Part shown: positions 1-7,259 of the stretch, piece after piece
Layout: the number at the start of each line of letters is the position of its first letter
Numbering within the stretch: the stretch's first letter is position 1
NCBI GenBank assembly: GCA_030151005.1
Contig: JASLES010000448.1
Location: forward strand, 1 to 18,737
Source: Silvimonas sp.
GTDB taxonomy: Bacteria > Pseudomonadota > Gammaproteobacteria > Burkholderiales > Chitinibacteraceae
DNA length: 18,737 nucleotides
Direction: 5' to 3'
The notes under the pieces: generated by a model
Databases searched by the model: none
What the model was told of the DNA's origin: nothing
The model's input: the letters and a program-made list of their open reading frames with translations, nothing else
Program-made: the position numbers and the translations under genes

Positions 1-1233
1 AAAGACCGGATTGATCAGCCCGGCAGCCCGCTGCGCCAGGCGCTGGCCGGCCAGATTATTGAAGGGCTGACACAATTGCTGGATCGCGCCCGCACTCAAG
101 GCGGCGTCTGTTACGCCGCGCTGTATGAACTGAACGACCCGGAACTCTTGCAAAAGCTGCTGGGTAGCGAAGGGTTGCAGCTGATTTTGTCCAACGCTGG
201 CACGGATGACGACACCAACCGAGGTGCGCGGCAAGATTTGCACGATCAGGCTGGCGTGACCGTGATTGACCGCTTTGTGCCCTCTGGCCACATCGGCCAC
301 AACAAGTTTTGCGTGTACACCGACAAAGCCGGCCAGGCGCAAGCGGTGCTGCTGGGCAGTACCAACTGGACTGACACCGGCGTGTGCGCCCAATCCAATA
401 ACGCCTTGATTGTGGAGAACCCGCAACTGGCCAATGCGTACCTGGCGTACTGGCAGCGGCTGGAAGCCGACACCAAAACCGCAGCCGCTCGCCAGGGGCC
501 GCAACTGCGGGAAAGCGATATGCAGCCGGGGGCCAGCGTCAGTATTGATCAGGCCAATGCCACGGTCTGGTTCTCGCCCAACACGCCGCATGCCCGGGTC
601 AGTCACCCGGCCAGTGGCGAGGCCGTACCGCCAGATCTGGCTGCGGTGTTCCAGTTGATGGATCAAGCCCAACACGCCATCTTGTTCCTGGAGTTTGAGC
701 CTGGCCACCCCAGCGTGGTGGATCACGCAGCGGCCTGCCTGAACAAGAACCCGGGGCTGTTTGTGCGTGGCGCGGTCACCGATCCGGGTGCGGTGGGTGA
801 TTTTTCTACCACGCTGATCCATCGCGGTGGCGATGCCACACAAGTGATTGCTGCCAGCGCCATTGGCGATCAGTTTGCGTTCTGGCAAAAAGAGCTGCTC
901 AAGTCTGCCGGCGGTCACGCCATCATTCACAGCAAGATTGTGGTGATTGATCCGGCTACAGATCACTGCGTGGTGGTGACGGGCAGTCACAATCAGGGCT
1001 ATCGGGCGTCTTACAACAACGATGAGAACCTGTTGATCGTACAAGGGCACCGTGAACTGGCGGCAGCTTATGCCGTCAATATCATGGACGTATACGACCA
1101 TTACCGCTTTCGTTCCATCGTCAATCAGCAAGGCACCAATGCGTTCTCCGGTCTGGCGCATGACGACACCTGGCAAGACAAATACTTTGATCCGGCCAGC
1201 CCCACCCAGAAAGATGATCAGGTCTGGTTTTAG
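1..1233 (+). CDS. Phospholipase D-like (HKD) protein, 5'-truncated by window edge
   Basis: The reading frame is open from base 1, so the true start lies outside the window; the TTG at 76 is not needed as a start. Two PLD-type motifs are visible. The first is HNK at 298-306 followed by GSTN at 355-366; its spacing to the Asp is one residue longer than the classical HxKx4D. The second is canonical: HSKIVVID from 928, then GSHN at 982-993. Two HKD motifs in one chain are typical of the PLD superfamily, whose members cleave phosphodiesters of lipids or nucleic acids through a phospho-histidine. Substrate cannot be told from sequence. No signal peptide can be judged because the N-terminus is missing. 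It ends 27 nt before the DUF2278 gene on the same strand, so co-transcription is likely. Family call is firm; activity is inferred. Confidence 0.85.
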   Translation, partial: KDRIDQPGSPLRQALAGQIIEGLTQLLDRARTQGGVCYAALYELNDPELLQKLLGSEGLQLILSNAGTDDDTNRGARQDLHDQAGVTVIDRFVPSGHIGHNKFCVYTDKAGQAQAVLLGSTNWTDTGVCAQSNNALIVENPQLANAYLAYWQRLEADTKTAAARQGPQLRESDMQPGASVSIDQANATVWFSPNTPHARVSHPASGEAVPPDLAAVFQLMDQAQHAILFLEFEPGHPSVVDHAAACLNKNPGLFVRGAVTDPGAVGDFSTTLIHRGGDATQVIAASAIGDQFAFWQKELLKSAGGHAIIHSKIVVIDPATDHCVVVTGSHNQGYRASYNNDENLLIVQGHRELAAAYAVNIMDVYDHYRFRSIVNQQGTNAFSGLAHDDTWQDKYFDPASPTQKDDQVWF

Positions 1234-1260
1234 TCTTCATCGCCATCAAGGAAACGCATC

Positions 1261-2004
1261 ATGGCTGAATATTGCATGTTCAAAGGCAAGCTCAAGTTGG
1301 GCGTGCCTTTTTTGACCGGATATCACGGCAATCCGCATTACGCCATCGTGGTCGAAAACGGTGGGGACGAGTTTGTGGTGCTGACCAATGTGAAGTCTGA
1401 CTCTACGTTCCCGGGGGCCGGGGCCGCGGGTTATCACGTGCTGTACACGCTGGAAACAGATTTCCGCCATCCCATGACAAGTGCTCTGAACATGCTGGCA
1501 CCGGGGCTTTACCGGGATGGTTTTCCTGCGCTTGATTATGTTCATGACAATCAACTGCTGGATTTATCCAGCATGCGGCCAATCTTGCTGGACACCGATA
1601 CCCAGACCAACGATATCAACGGTTTGCTCGACACCATGCTGCAACTGAACCGCGAGGGTCCGGGGCAGGATTACCTCTATCACGGCAGCAGCGGCTCAGA
1701 CCCGCGCAAGGGCTGGCCGCCGGTCAAAGACGTCACCGTGTATGGCTTTGGTTTTCTGTTTGAGCCAGAGCAAAACGGGCTGCATGAAACGCATATGAAT
1801 CAGGGCAATCCGGTGGTGCCGCACAATCAACACATGCCGGATCACTCCAGGGAAAACGGCGTTAACCAGGATGGTGCGGTGATGGTGGAGGTGGATGGTC
1901 AATTTCAGGCGCTGTTTGTCGCCTTCCAGACGCAATTGATCCCGACCGACGCGCGCGGCTACCCGACGCCGGACGCACACCGGATTCTGCCCGGCAAAGT
2001 TTGA
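1261..2004 (+). CDS. DUF2278 (YukJ-family) protein of unknown function
   Basis: 247 residues. Start ATG 1261 has an AAGGAA Shine-Dalgarno at 1249-1254. Features matching the DUF2278/YukJ family as I remember it are GNPHYAIVV near residues 23-31, an ALDYV segment in the middle, HMNQGN at 178-183, then ENGVNQDGAVMV and a final AxFVAFQTQ. No signal peptide or membrane segment is apparent, so it is probably cytoplasmic. The conserved His/Asn/Asp-rich C-terminal block looks like an active or metal-binding site, but the family has no established biochemical role known to me. It follows the PLD-like gene closely (27 nt) and probably shares its transcript. No terminator is seen on the plus strand after its stop; the hairpin just downstream serves the opposite strand. 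Confidence 0.85.
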   Translation: MAEYCMFKGKLKLGVPFLTGYHGNPHYAIVVENGGDEFVVLTNVKSDSTFPGAGAAGYHVLYTLETDFRHPMTSALNMLAPGLYRDGFPALDYVHDNQLLDLSSMRPILLDTDTQTNDINGLLDTMLQLNREGPGQDYLYHGSSGSDPRKGWPPVKDVTVYGFGFLFEPEQNGLHETHMNQGNPVVPHNQHMPDHSRENGVNQDGAVMVEVDGQFQALFVAFQTQLIPTDARGYPTPDAHRILPGKV

Positions 2005-2024
2005 ATGGCAGTGGCGTATATCTG

Positions 2025-2050
2025 AAAAACGGCGTCTTGCAGGGCGCCGT
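2025..2050 (-). terminator. Rho-independent terminator of the SprA-related gene
   Basis: Read on the minus strand, stem ACGGCG (2050-2045) pairs with CGCCGT (2034-2029) and is followed by TTTTT at 2029-2025. It begins 4 nt after the minus-strand stop codon at 2055. On the plus strand there is no T-tract, so it acts mainly for the minus-strand gene. Confidence 0.65.
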
Positions 2051-2054
2051 CGGC

Positions 2055-2657
2055 TCAGGCCACCGCAGAGAACGAAGACAACGACGGCAGATCCGGCTGA
2101 TAAGCTCCCGCCACTTGCGCGCCCTGGCGGGTGCGTTGGTCAATCTGCGCCTGCGCTTTGGCTTCCATGGCGCTGGCCTGGGCTGCTACCGATAAATCTT
2201 GTGAAGACGGGTCCACCGGGGCCAGCGCCGCCGCCTGAATAATCCGCGCTTTGCGCACGGTTTCTTCTGGCGTACGGCCTTCGCTGACATCCACCTGCAC
2301 ATCCCCACCGTTGGCGTATTGCTTGCCATCCGGGCCGGTGGTCATGTTGTAGTTGGGGCCGCTGACCGCCAGGCCGCCCGCCGCCGCAAGGTGGGCCTGC
2401 TCATGCGCACGGGTATCTTTATCGATTTTCTGCAGCTGATCTACTTGCTGCTGTTGCTGCAGTGTCAGGGGCTGACCGTTGGCGCTACGCGGCGTAGCAG
2501 CGGTGCTGGTGTTGTCACTCTGACTGTTTTGACTGGTGCTGCTTTGATTGGTGCTTTGATTGGTGCTGCTGCCGTTGCCGGATTGCTGCGTAGCCGTCCC
2601 CGCTTGCGCGGCAGCGCGCACGAGCGTGCTGGCTACAGAGCTGGTCACAGCATTCAT
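2055..2657 (-). CDS. SprA-related putative metalloprotease (HEQAH motif)
   Basis: 200 residues from ATG at 2657. A longer reading from TTG at 2690 (211 residues) is possible, but neither has a convincing ribosome site, so the start is uncertain. The first ~70 residues are a Ser/Thr/Asn/Gln-rich low-complexity region, followed by a Gln run. The conserved part begins at RAHEQAHLAAAGG: H85, E86 and H89 form an HExxH zinc-protease signature. Next come the TTGPDGKQYANGGDVQVD block and a PEETVRKARIIQAAALAP-SSQD segment. These blocks match the SprA-related family (PF12118 from memory), usually annotated as putative metalloproteinase. No signal peptide or membrane helix is visible. The gene stands alone, convergent with DUF2278 and divergent from the signalling operon. 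Protease activity is unproven for the family as far as I know. Confidence 0.75.
   Translation of the reverse strand: MNAVTSSVASTLVRAAAQAGTATQQSGNGSSTNQSTNQSSTSQNSQSDNTSTAATPRSANGQPLTLQQQQQVDQLQKIDKDTRAHEQAHLAAAGGLAVSGPNYNMTTGPDGKQYANGGDVQVDVSEGRTPEETVRKARIIQAAALAPVDPSSQDLSVAAQASAMEAKAQAQIDQRTRQGAQVAGAYQPDLPSLSSFSAVA
2543..2566 (-). repeat. Two perfect tandem copies of a 12-bp unit inside the SprA-related gene
   Basis: TTTGATTGGTGC occurs twice head to tail on the plus strand (2543-2554 and 2555-2566). In the protein it gives a repeated Ser-Thr-Asn-Gln stretch. Twelve bases keeps frame, so copy-number change by slippage would lengthen or shorten the linker without breaking the gene. Confidence 0.8.
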
Positions 2658-2894
2658 GGTAGCGCCAGAGACAATCAAGTAACTGTACAAGCGCTATTTT
2701 CTTACTTACCGGGTCAGCGCTGCAAGGGTGAGGCGATACGCGGCCTGCACGCACGCTTCCCGGTTTTCCACGGGTCTTGGCACGCCCTTTTTACGCGTCG
2801 CCCAACGCGACAGCGCCCACTCAGCCAGAGCGCCTCCACACAATTTGTCAGGTTTACATCAACAAGCCGACAGCGCGTCACAATAAATAATACA

Positions 2895-2913
2895 TAACCA
2901 TCTACTAATATGC
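2895..2913 (+). promoter_or_regulatory. Copy 1 of a shared upstream motif, CC(A/G)TCTACTAATA(T/C)GC
   Basis: The 16-nt core at 2898-2913 matches 8766-8781, upstream of wecB, at 14 of 16 positions in the same orientation. It lies about 195 nt before the kinase start codon. It could be a regulator site or a promoter element; TAATAT within it resembles a -10 box but lacks a matching -35. Confidence 0.35.
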
Positions 2914-2975
2914 GGAGCTGTTTGCCGTTCATCCTGCTTCAGCGGCAAGCACTTCCGCAGCTGCACCTCTCCGCA
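2911..2975 (+). repeat. Nested inverted repeats in the kinase leader region
   Basis: Outer arms TGCGGAG (2911-2917) and CTCCGCA (2969-2975) enclose inner arms TTGCCG (2922-2927) and CGGCAA (2943-2948). If transcribed, this could fold in the 5' leader of the kinase mRNA. It matches no riboswitch class I recognise, and no T-tract follows. Confidence 0.4.
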
Positions 2976-3107
2976 TTGTCTTGTACAAACAAGTATTTCC
3001 GTTTCGCTGGATGTATCTGAACGGGCAATTCATGCGGGTCTGAGGTGGCTGCCAATGCCGAACATGCACATGCTGTTTTGTAAGCAAATATTGAAAGGGC
3101 AAGTAAG

Positions 3108-5480
3108 ATGACCATCCGGCAACGAATTGTTTTGCTTGTGGCACTGACCTTTGCCGCCATTGCGGCGATTGGCGGTTACGCGGTGGTGCAGTCGCGCGCC
3201 AACGCGGCCGAAGTGCGACTGGTGACCGAAGGCGTCGTGCCCAGCACGCTGGCCTCGGCAGACTTGATGGCGCGGCTCAAGGATGTCCAGCAAACAACCA
3301 TGTCGCTGGTCTTTGCGCCGGATGACAACACCGCAGCGCAAGCGGCGGATGCGCTCAAGCAGCAACAGGCTGCGCTCAGCCAGAGCTTGCAACAGCAGCA
3401 GCACGGCGCCAGCACCGAGACCCAGACCAGGCTGGTGCAACAGGCACAGCAGAGCATGGCCAATTATTTTTCGGCCATTGAAGACACGCGCAATTTCAAG
3501 CAGGCCGGCCAGCAAGAGATCGCCGCCGCCACGCTGTTTGCCAGCGTGGCGCAATATCAGGGCGAGCTGGAACAGATTGTGCAAACCCTGCGGGTAGAGA
3601 AGAACCGCAGCAAAGACGCCGCCATTAGCGCGCTGAACCATAACCTGGCGCGCACAGTGAGCACCGTCAGTGCCGTGACCCTGGCGGCGGTGATCATCCT
3701 GACCGCGATCGGCATTTTGCTGTACCGGCAAATTGCCCGCCCGATCAGCCAGATGCAGACCATGATGACGGGCATTGCCGCCAGCCAGGATTTCAGCCAG
3801 CGCCTGCCGGCAGATCGCAAGGATGAAATTGGCCGCTCCATGGTGGCGTTTAACGCCATGATCGAGCAGATCCAGACCAGCTCTGCGCTGCTGCGCCAGA
3901 AAACGGCGGATATCCAGTCCATGCTGCAGCACATGCCGCAGGGTATTTTGACCGTGCAGACCGGCAGCATTATCCACCCGGAATATTCTGCTTATCTGAG
4001 CACCATTTTTGAGACCACGGATATTGCCGGTCGCCATGTCATGGACGTGGTGTTCAGCAACACCAACCTGTCTGCCGATGCGCTGGCGCAGGTGGATGCC
4101 GTGTGGGGCGCGTGTATTGATGAAGATGTGATGAATTTCGAGTTCAACCAGCATCTGATGGTGGGCGAAGTCGAAAAAACCATGGCCGATGGCCGCGTGA
4201 AAGTGCTGGACCTGAACTGGTCGCCCATCACCGATGAGTTGGGCAACACCGCCCGCCTGATGCTGTGCGTGCGTGATGTGACTGAACTCAGAAAGCTGGC
4301 GCTTGAGGCCAGCGATCAGCGCCGTGAACTGGAAATGATTGGTGAAGTACTGGCGGTGCGCCAGGACAAATTCCACGACTTCATCATTGGTACGCTGCGT
4401 TTTGTGGACGACAACGAAATCCTGATCCGCGAAACCGCAGAGCGCCAGATCGCCATGATCGACCAGTTGTTTCGCAATATGCACACCATCAAGGGCAACG
4501 CCCGCACTTACGGGCTCAACCATCTGACCAGCGTGGTGCACGAGGCCGAGCAAAGCTATGACAACCTGCGCCAGCCACAGCCGGTGATTGTGTGGGATCA
4601 GCAGCAATTGCTGGCCGAACTAGCCGCCGTGCGCGCCGCCGTCACCCATTACGCCCGCATCAATGAAGTAAGCCTGGGCCGCAAGGGCGCGGGCAATGCC
4701 ACACCAGCGCCAGATCGCTACGTCATGGTCGACAAAACGCAAATTCTGGACACCTTGCACCGCCTGGAACACGTCAACACCAACAACCTGCACGAACTGA
4801 TTGCAGCGCGCGATGCCGTGCGCAAGACCCTGCGCTTGCTGGGCACAGAAACGCTGCCGCATATGTTATCGAGCGTGACGGACTCTTTGCCGGCTCTGGC
4901 CAGCGAGCTGGATAAAGCCGCGCCGCTGGTGGTGTACGCCGACGAGGGCTATGTCATGCCGGCGCACGCAGGTTACCTCTTGAAGAATGTCTTCATGCAC
5001 CTGATGCGCAATGCGCTCGATCATGGGCTGGAAGCACCGGATACGCGCCTGGCCGTGGGCAAACCCGCTACCGGCACGCTGGCGGTGGGGGTCACGGTGC
5101 AGGGCGGCAAGTTGCATATCACGCTGGAAGATGATGGCCGTGGCCTGGCCCTGGGCAAGATCAAGGAGATCGCTGCACGTAAGGGCCTGATTGCGCCCGA
5201 TGCCACCTTGAACGACGACGAAACCGCCAGCCTGGTTTTCTTGCCCGGTTTCTCTACAGCGCAAACCGTGACTGAAATTTCTGGGCGCGGCGTGGGCATG
5301 GATGCCGTGCGGGACTTCATCAAGCGTGAGCACGGCGACATTGCCATTCGTTTTACCGATCAAGCCGAAGGCGCACCGTTCCGCCAGTTTGCCACCGTGG
5401 TGACCCTGCCCGAGAGCTTTGTGGTGCAGATCGACGCCCCGCTGGCGCGCCCGCCTGAGCGCGAATCGGTACCGGTCTGA
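3108..5480 (+). CDS. Membrane-bound CheA-like histidine kinase (sensor-HAMP-PAS-HPt-HATPase)
   Basis: 790 residues; ATG 3108 with Shine-Dalgarno AAAGGG at 3094-3099. Order of parts: membrane helix ~7-28; Gln-rich, mostly helical periplasmic sensor ~29-183, like four-helix-bundle MCP sensors; second helix ~184-206; HAMP ~207-260; PAS-like region ~265-395 ending in VRDVTELRKL; HPt domain with phospho-acceptor H459 in MHTIKGNAR; a linker; then a CheA-type ATPase with N-box N635/D638/H639 (MRNALDHGLE), G1 box DDGRGL at 675-680 and G2 box GRGVGMDAV at 726-734. It should autophosphorylate on the HPt histidine and pass phosphate to the CheY-like protein encoded next. Unlike CheA it carries its own transmembrane sensor and lacks the CheW-like P5 domain; the chain stops soon after the ATPase. 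First gene of a four-gene set. Confidence 0.85.
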   Translation: MTIRQRIVLLVALTFAAIAAIGGYAVVQSRANAAEVRLVTEGVVPSTLASADLMARLKDVQQTTMSLVFAPDDNTAAQAADALKQQQAALSQSLQQQQHGASTETQTRLVQQAQQSMANYFSAIEDTRNFKQAGQQEIAAATLFASVAQYQGELEQIVQTLRVEKNRSKDAAISALNHNLARTVSTVSAVTLAAVIILTAIGILLYRQIARPISQMQTMMTGIAASQDFSQRLPADRKDEIGRSMVAFNAMIEQIQTSSALLRQKTADIQSMLQHMPQGILTVQTGSIIHPEYSAYLSTIFETTDIAGRHVMDVVFSNTNLSADALAQVDAVWGACIDEDVMNFEFNQHLMVGEVEKTMADGRVKVLDLNWSPITDELGNTARLMLCVRDVTELRKLALEASDQRRELEMIGEVLAVRQDKFHDFIIGTLRFVDDNEILIRETAERQIAMIDQLFRNMHTIKGNARTYGLNHLTSVVHEAEQSYDNLRQPQPVIVWDQQQLLAELAAVRAAVTHYARINEVSLGRKGAGNATPAPDRYVMVDKTQILDTLHRLEHVNTNNLHELIAARDAVRKTLRLLGTETLPHMLSSVTDSLPALASELDKAAPLVVYADEGYVMPAHAGYLLKNVFMHLMRNALDHGLEAPDTRLAVGKPATGTLAVGVTVQGGKLHITLEDDGRGLALGKIKEIAARKGLIAPDATLNDDETASLVFLPGFSTAQTVTEISGRGVGMDAVRDFIKREHGDIAIRFTDQAEGAPFRQFATVVTLPESFVVQIDAPLARPPERESVPV

Positions 5481-5491
5481 ACCGGTCTTTT
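5471..5491 (+). terminator. Possible intercistronic attenuator over the kinase stop codon
   Basis: Two copies of the self-complementary ACCGGT (5471-5476, 5481-5486) can form a 6-bp stem with loop CTGA, followed by CTTTT and a further CTTTT eight bases on. The kinase stop TGA (5478-5480) lies in the loop. It could end some transcripts before cheY. The stem is short, so this is tentative. Confidence 0.4.
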
Positions 5492-5537
5492 ACCCTCTTT
5501 TACTGACAATTGATCGATTGATCTCTGGAGTTTTCAC

Positions 5538-5903
5538 ATGGCACAAGTTTTGATCGTGGACGATTCAAGCACCGTCCGTACCGAAGTCAGCGAGTTTCTC
5601 AAAGCCAGCGGCATGAGCGTCACCGTGGCGGTCGATGGCAAAGACGGCCTGGATAAGCTGCGCGCCGACAGCGGCATCAAGCTGGTGGTCAGCGATGTGA
5701 ACATGCCCAATATGGATGGCCTGACCATGGCGGAGAAAATCCGGGGAGAACTTAAAAACAGCGCGGTGAACATCATCATGCTGACCACGGAAAACAGCCC
5801 GGTCATGAAAGAGCGCGGCAAGGCCGCCGGCATCAAGGGCTGGATCGTCAAGCCGTTTAATGGCGCCTCTGTGGTCGCCACCTTCAAGAAACTGGCAAGC
5901 TGA
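5538..5903 (+). CDS. Single-domain CheY-like response regulator
   Basis: 121 residues, the usual length of a stand-alone receiver. ATG 5538 is preceded by CTGGAG at 5525-5530. Conserved receiver residues are all present: acidic pair D8/D9 (VDDS), phospho-acceptor D53 in SDVNMPNMDG, T83 in MLTTE, and K105 in VKPF. The switch aromatic is W102 where CheY often has Tyr. There is no output domain, so it must act by protein-protein contact or as a phosphate relay or sink. Its most likely partner is the HPt histidine of the upstream kinase, and the CheX-like product encoded two genes downstream is the probable phosphatase. The neighbouring MCP-like gene starts 13 nt after its stop. Confidence 0.92.
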   Translation: MAQVLIVDDSSTVRTEVSEFLKASGMSVTVAVDGKDGLDKLRADSGIKLVVSDVNMPNMDGLTMAEKIRGELKNSAVNIIMLTTENSPVMKERGKAAGIKGWIVKPFNGASVVATFKKLAS

Positions 5904-5916
5904 ACCTGGATCATTC

Positions 5917-6693
5917 ATGGAAATCGGGTTCTACGCGGCCTCTTTGCTGGCCGGGCTGTTGATGGGCGCTGTGTTCACGGGCTGGCGCGCCCGCCAGCGC
6001 CAGCAAGATTTTGACCTGCTGCGCCGCGCCCAGGACCGGCGCATTGCCGAACTGGAAAGCCGCCCGCATCCACAAGACGTGGCGCAACAGCAGCGGCAAT
6101 GGCAACAAGAGTTGGACGCATTGCAACGGGCGCTGGCCGATGCCGCCGCCACGCACGCGGCCGATGAACACGCCTGGGCAGCGCGCGAAGCGGCCGCGCG
6201 CCAAAGCGTGATGGATGAACTGGGCCAGCAACAAGCGGCACGCGCAGCGCAACTGAACGCCACGCTGGCCGAAGAACATGCGCTGCTGCGCCAGGACATT
6301 GAATCTTTGCTGGGCATTGTGCAGGTGGTAGAACGCTGGCACGACGAGCTGCAGGTGATCCTGGTGAATAACCGAGAACTCAAAAGCCAGAACGAAGAAT
6401 TTGCCCGCATCGTCAAGAACGTAGTGATGCTGGCCCTGAACGCTGCCATTGAAGCCGCGCGCGCCGGTGAGCATGGGCGTGGCTTTGCAGTAGTGGCCGA
6501 TGGTGTACGCAATCTGGCACTGACCAGCGCCGATGTGGCCCGGCAGTACCAGCAGAATCTGCACAAGAATGACCTGATCACCACCACGACGTTCCAGGAC
6601 ATGCAGGCCAGCAGCAACATGATCCGCAATGCGGTGTTTGGTCTGCGGGCGGCCGCCGCCAAAATTGATGCCGCCATGGCAGCGGCGGGCTGA
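5917..6693 (+). CDS. Minimal MCP-like membrane protein (signalling tip only)
   Basis: 258 residues from ATG 5917, chosen because it lies 13 nt after the cheY-like stop and gives a clean N-terminal membrane helix (~4-22). Starts further upstream would overlap cheY. After the helix comes a long Gln/Ala-rich coiled coil (~25-160), then an MCP hairpin tip: MLALNAAIEAARAGEHGRGF (171-190) and AVVADGVRNLA. The near-invariant Glu of VAxEVR is Gly196 here, and the usual QTN segment before the tip reads VKN. There is no periplasmic sensor, HAMP or methylation-helix bundle of normal length; only about 60 residues follow the tip. It probably acts as a scaffold or adaptor for the cassette rather than as a ligand receptor. 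The next gene starts 5 nt after its stop. Confidence 0.75.
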   Translation: MEIGFYAASLLAGLLMGAVFTGWRARQRQQDFDLLRRAQDRRIAELESRPHPQDVAQQQRQWQQELDALQRALADAAATHAADEHAWAAREAAARQSVMDELGQQQAARAAQLNATLAEEHALLRQDIESLLGIVQVVERWHDELQVILVNNRELKSQNEEFARIVKNVVMLALNAAIEAARAGEHGRGFAVVADGVRNLALTSADVARQYQQNLHKNDLITTTTFQDMQASSNMIRNAVFGLRAAAAKIDAAMAAAG

Positions 6694-6698
6694 TCGTT

Positions 6699-7259
6699 AT
6701 GTTTACCACGGGTGCCATTACCGCCATCAGCCAGCTTTTTGAAAACGCCCTTGCCGAGCATAGCCGCAGCACGCCTGAGGACGATATACGCGTAGAGCGT
6801 GCCCAGGTCAGCACCTCCGATGCCGGGCATCTGGTGGTGTTGAATATCTCCTCTTACCTGTTCCGGATTGTAGCGGTGTTCGAGTTTGGCACCGATCCGG
6901 CCAGTTGCGCGCACCTGGCCCGCCTGACCCGCAGCCCGGCAGCACAACTGGAAGGCCAGGCCCTGCACGACGCCTGCTCCGAACTGGTCAACATGATTTG
7001 CGGTGCCGTGAACCGCAATTTATGCACCGGTTTCCGGCATGTGGGCATGTCTACGCCGTTTGTGCTGGAGCGCAATTGCCGCGATTACCTCTCTGGCATC
7101 AGCCCGGATGAAATCGTCGCCTTGGCGGTGTCCGTCAACAGCCAGATGCAATTTGGCCTGACGTTATGCTTCTGCCCGGATCGCTCGGCCCAGGTGGATT
7201 TTGTGTTACCGCGCCTGGTAGAAGAAGACACCAGCGCGGGCGAACTGGAGTTGTTTTGA
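6699..7259 (+). CDS. CheX-like chemotaxis phosphatase
   Basis: 186 residues from ATG 6699, 5 nt after the previous stop. The segment SELVNMICGAVNRNL contains the ExxN pair E95/N98, which corresponds to the catalytic Glu and Asn of the CheC/CheX/FliY phosphatase family that removes phosphate from CheY-P. The order (N-terminal helix, beta strands around VVLNISSYLFRIVAVFEF, helix with ExxN, strands at the end) fits a CheX-like fold with a single active site. There is no membrane segment. As the last gene of the cassette, it would switch off the CheY-like receiver encoded two genes upstream. Overall similarity outside the motif is weak by eye, so the assignment rests on the motif, fold pattern and context. 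Confidence 0.75.
   Translation: MFTTGAITAISQLFENALAEHSRSTPEDDIRVERAQVSTSDAGHLVVLNISSYLFRIVAVFEFGTDPASCAHLARLTRSPAAQLEGQALHDACSELVNMICGAVNRNLCTGFRHVGMSTPFVLERNCRDYLSGISPDEIVALAVSVNSQMQFGLTLCFCPDRSAQVDFVLPRLVEEDTSAGELELF

Larger units (their letters stand above)
2658..3107. other. 450-bp divergent intergenic region upstream of the signalling operon
   Basis: No credible ORF was found; the short frames here lack start signals and family features. It contains a GTCGC/GCGAC hairpin (2797-2811), an AT-rich stretch at 2880-2912 with candidate -10 boxes (TAATAC, TAATAT) but no good -35, a motif shared with the wecB upstream region (2895-2913), nested inverted repeats (2911-2975), and a small CTTGT/ACAAG repeat (2980-2993). 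The plus-strand kinase gene starts at 3108 with AAAGGG at 3094-3099. Promoters for both flanking genes must lie here, but I cannot place them firmly. Confidence 0.5.

Noticed and set aside
2911..3107. c-di-GMP (GEMM) riboswitch before the kinase operon
   Set aside because: The conserved GEMM core sequences are absent; only simple inverted repeats are seen.
3030..4607. 525-residue minus-strand ORF opposite the kinase gene
   Set aside because: His/Gln/Leu-rich translation typical of the antisense of a GC-rich gene, no domain recognised, and the plus strand encodes a clear multi-domain kinase.
5931..6968. 345-residue minus-strand ORF opposite the MCP-like and CheX-like genes
   Set aside because: Ser/Arg/Cys-rich shadow frame crossing a gene boundary; no motif.
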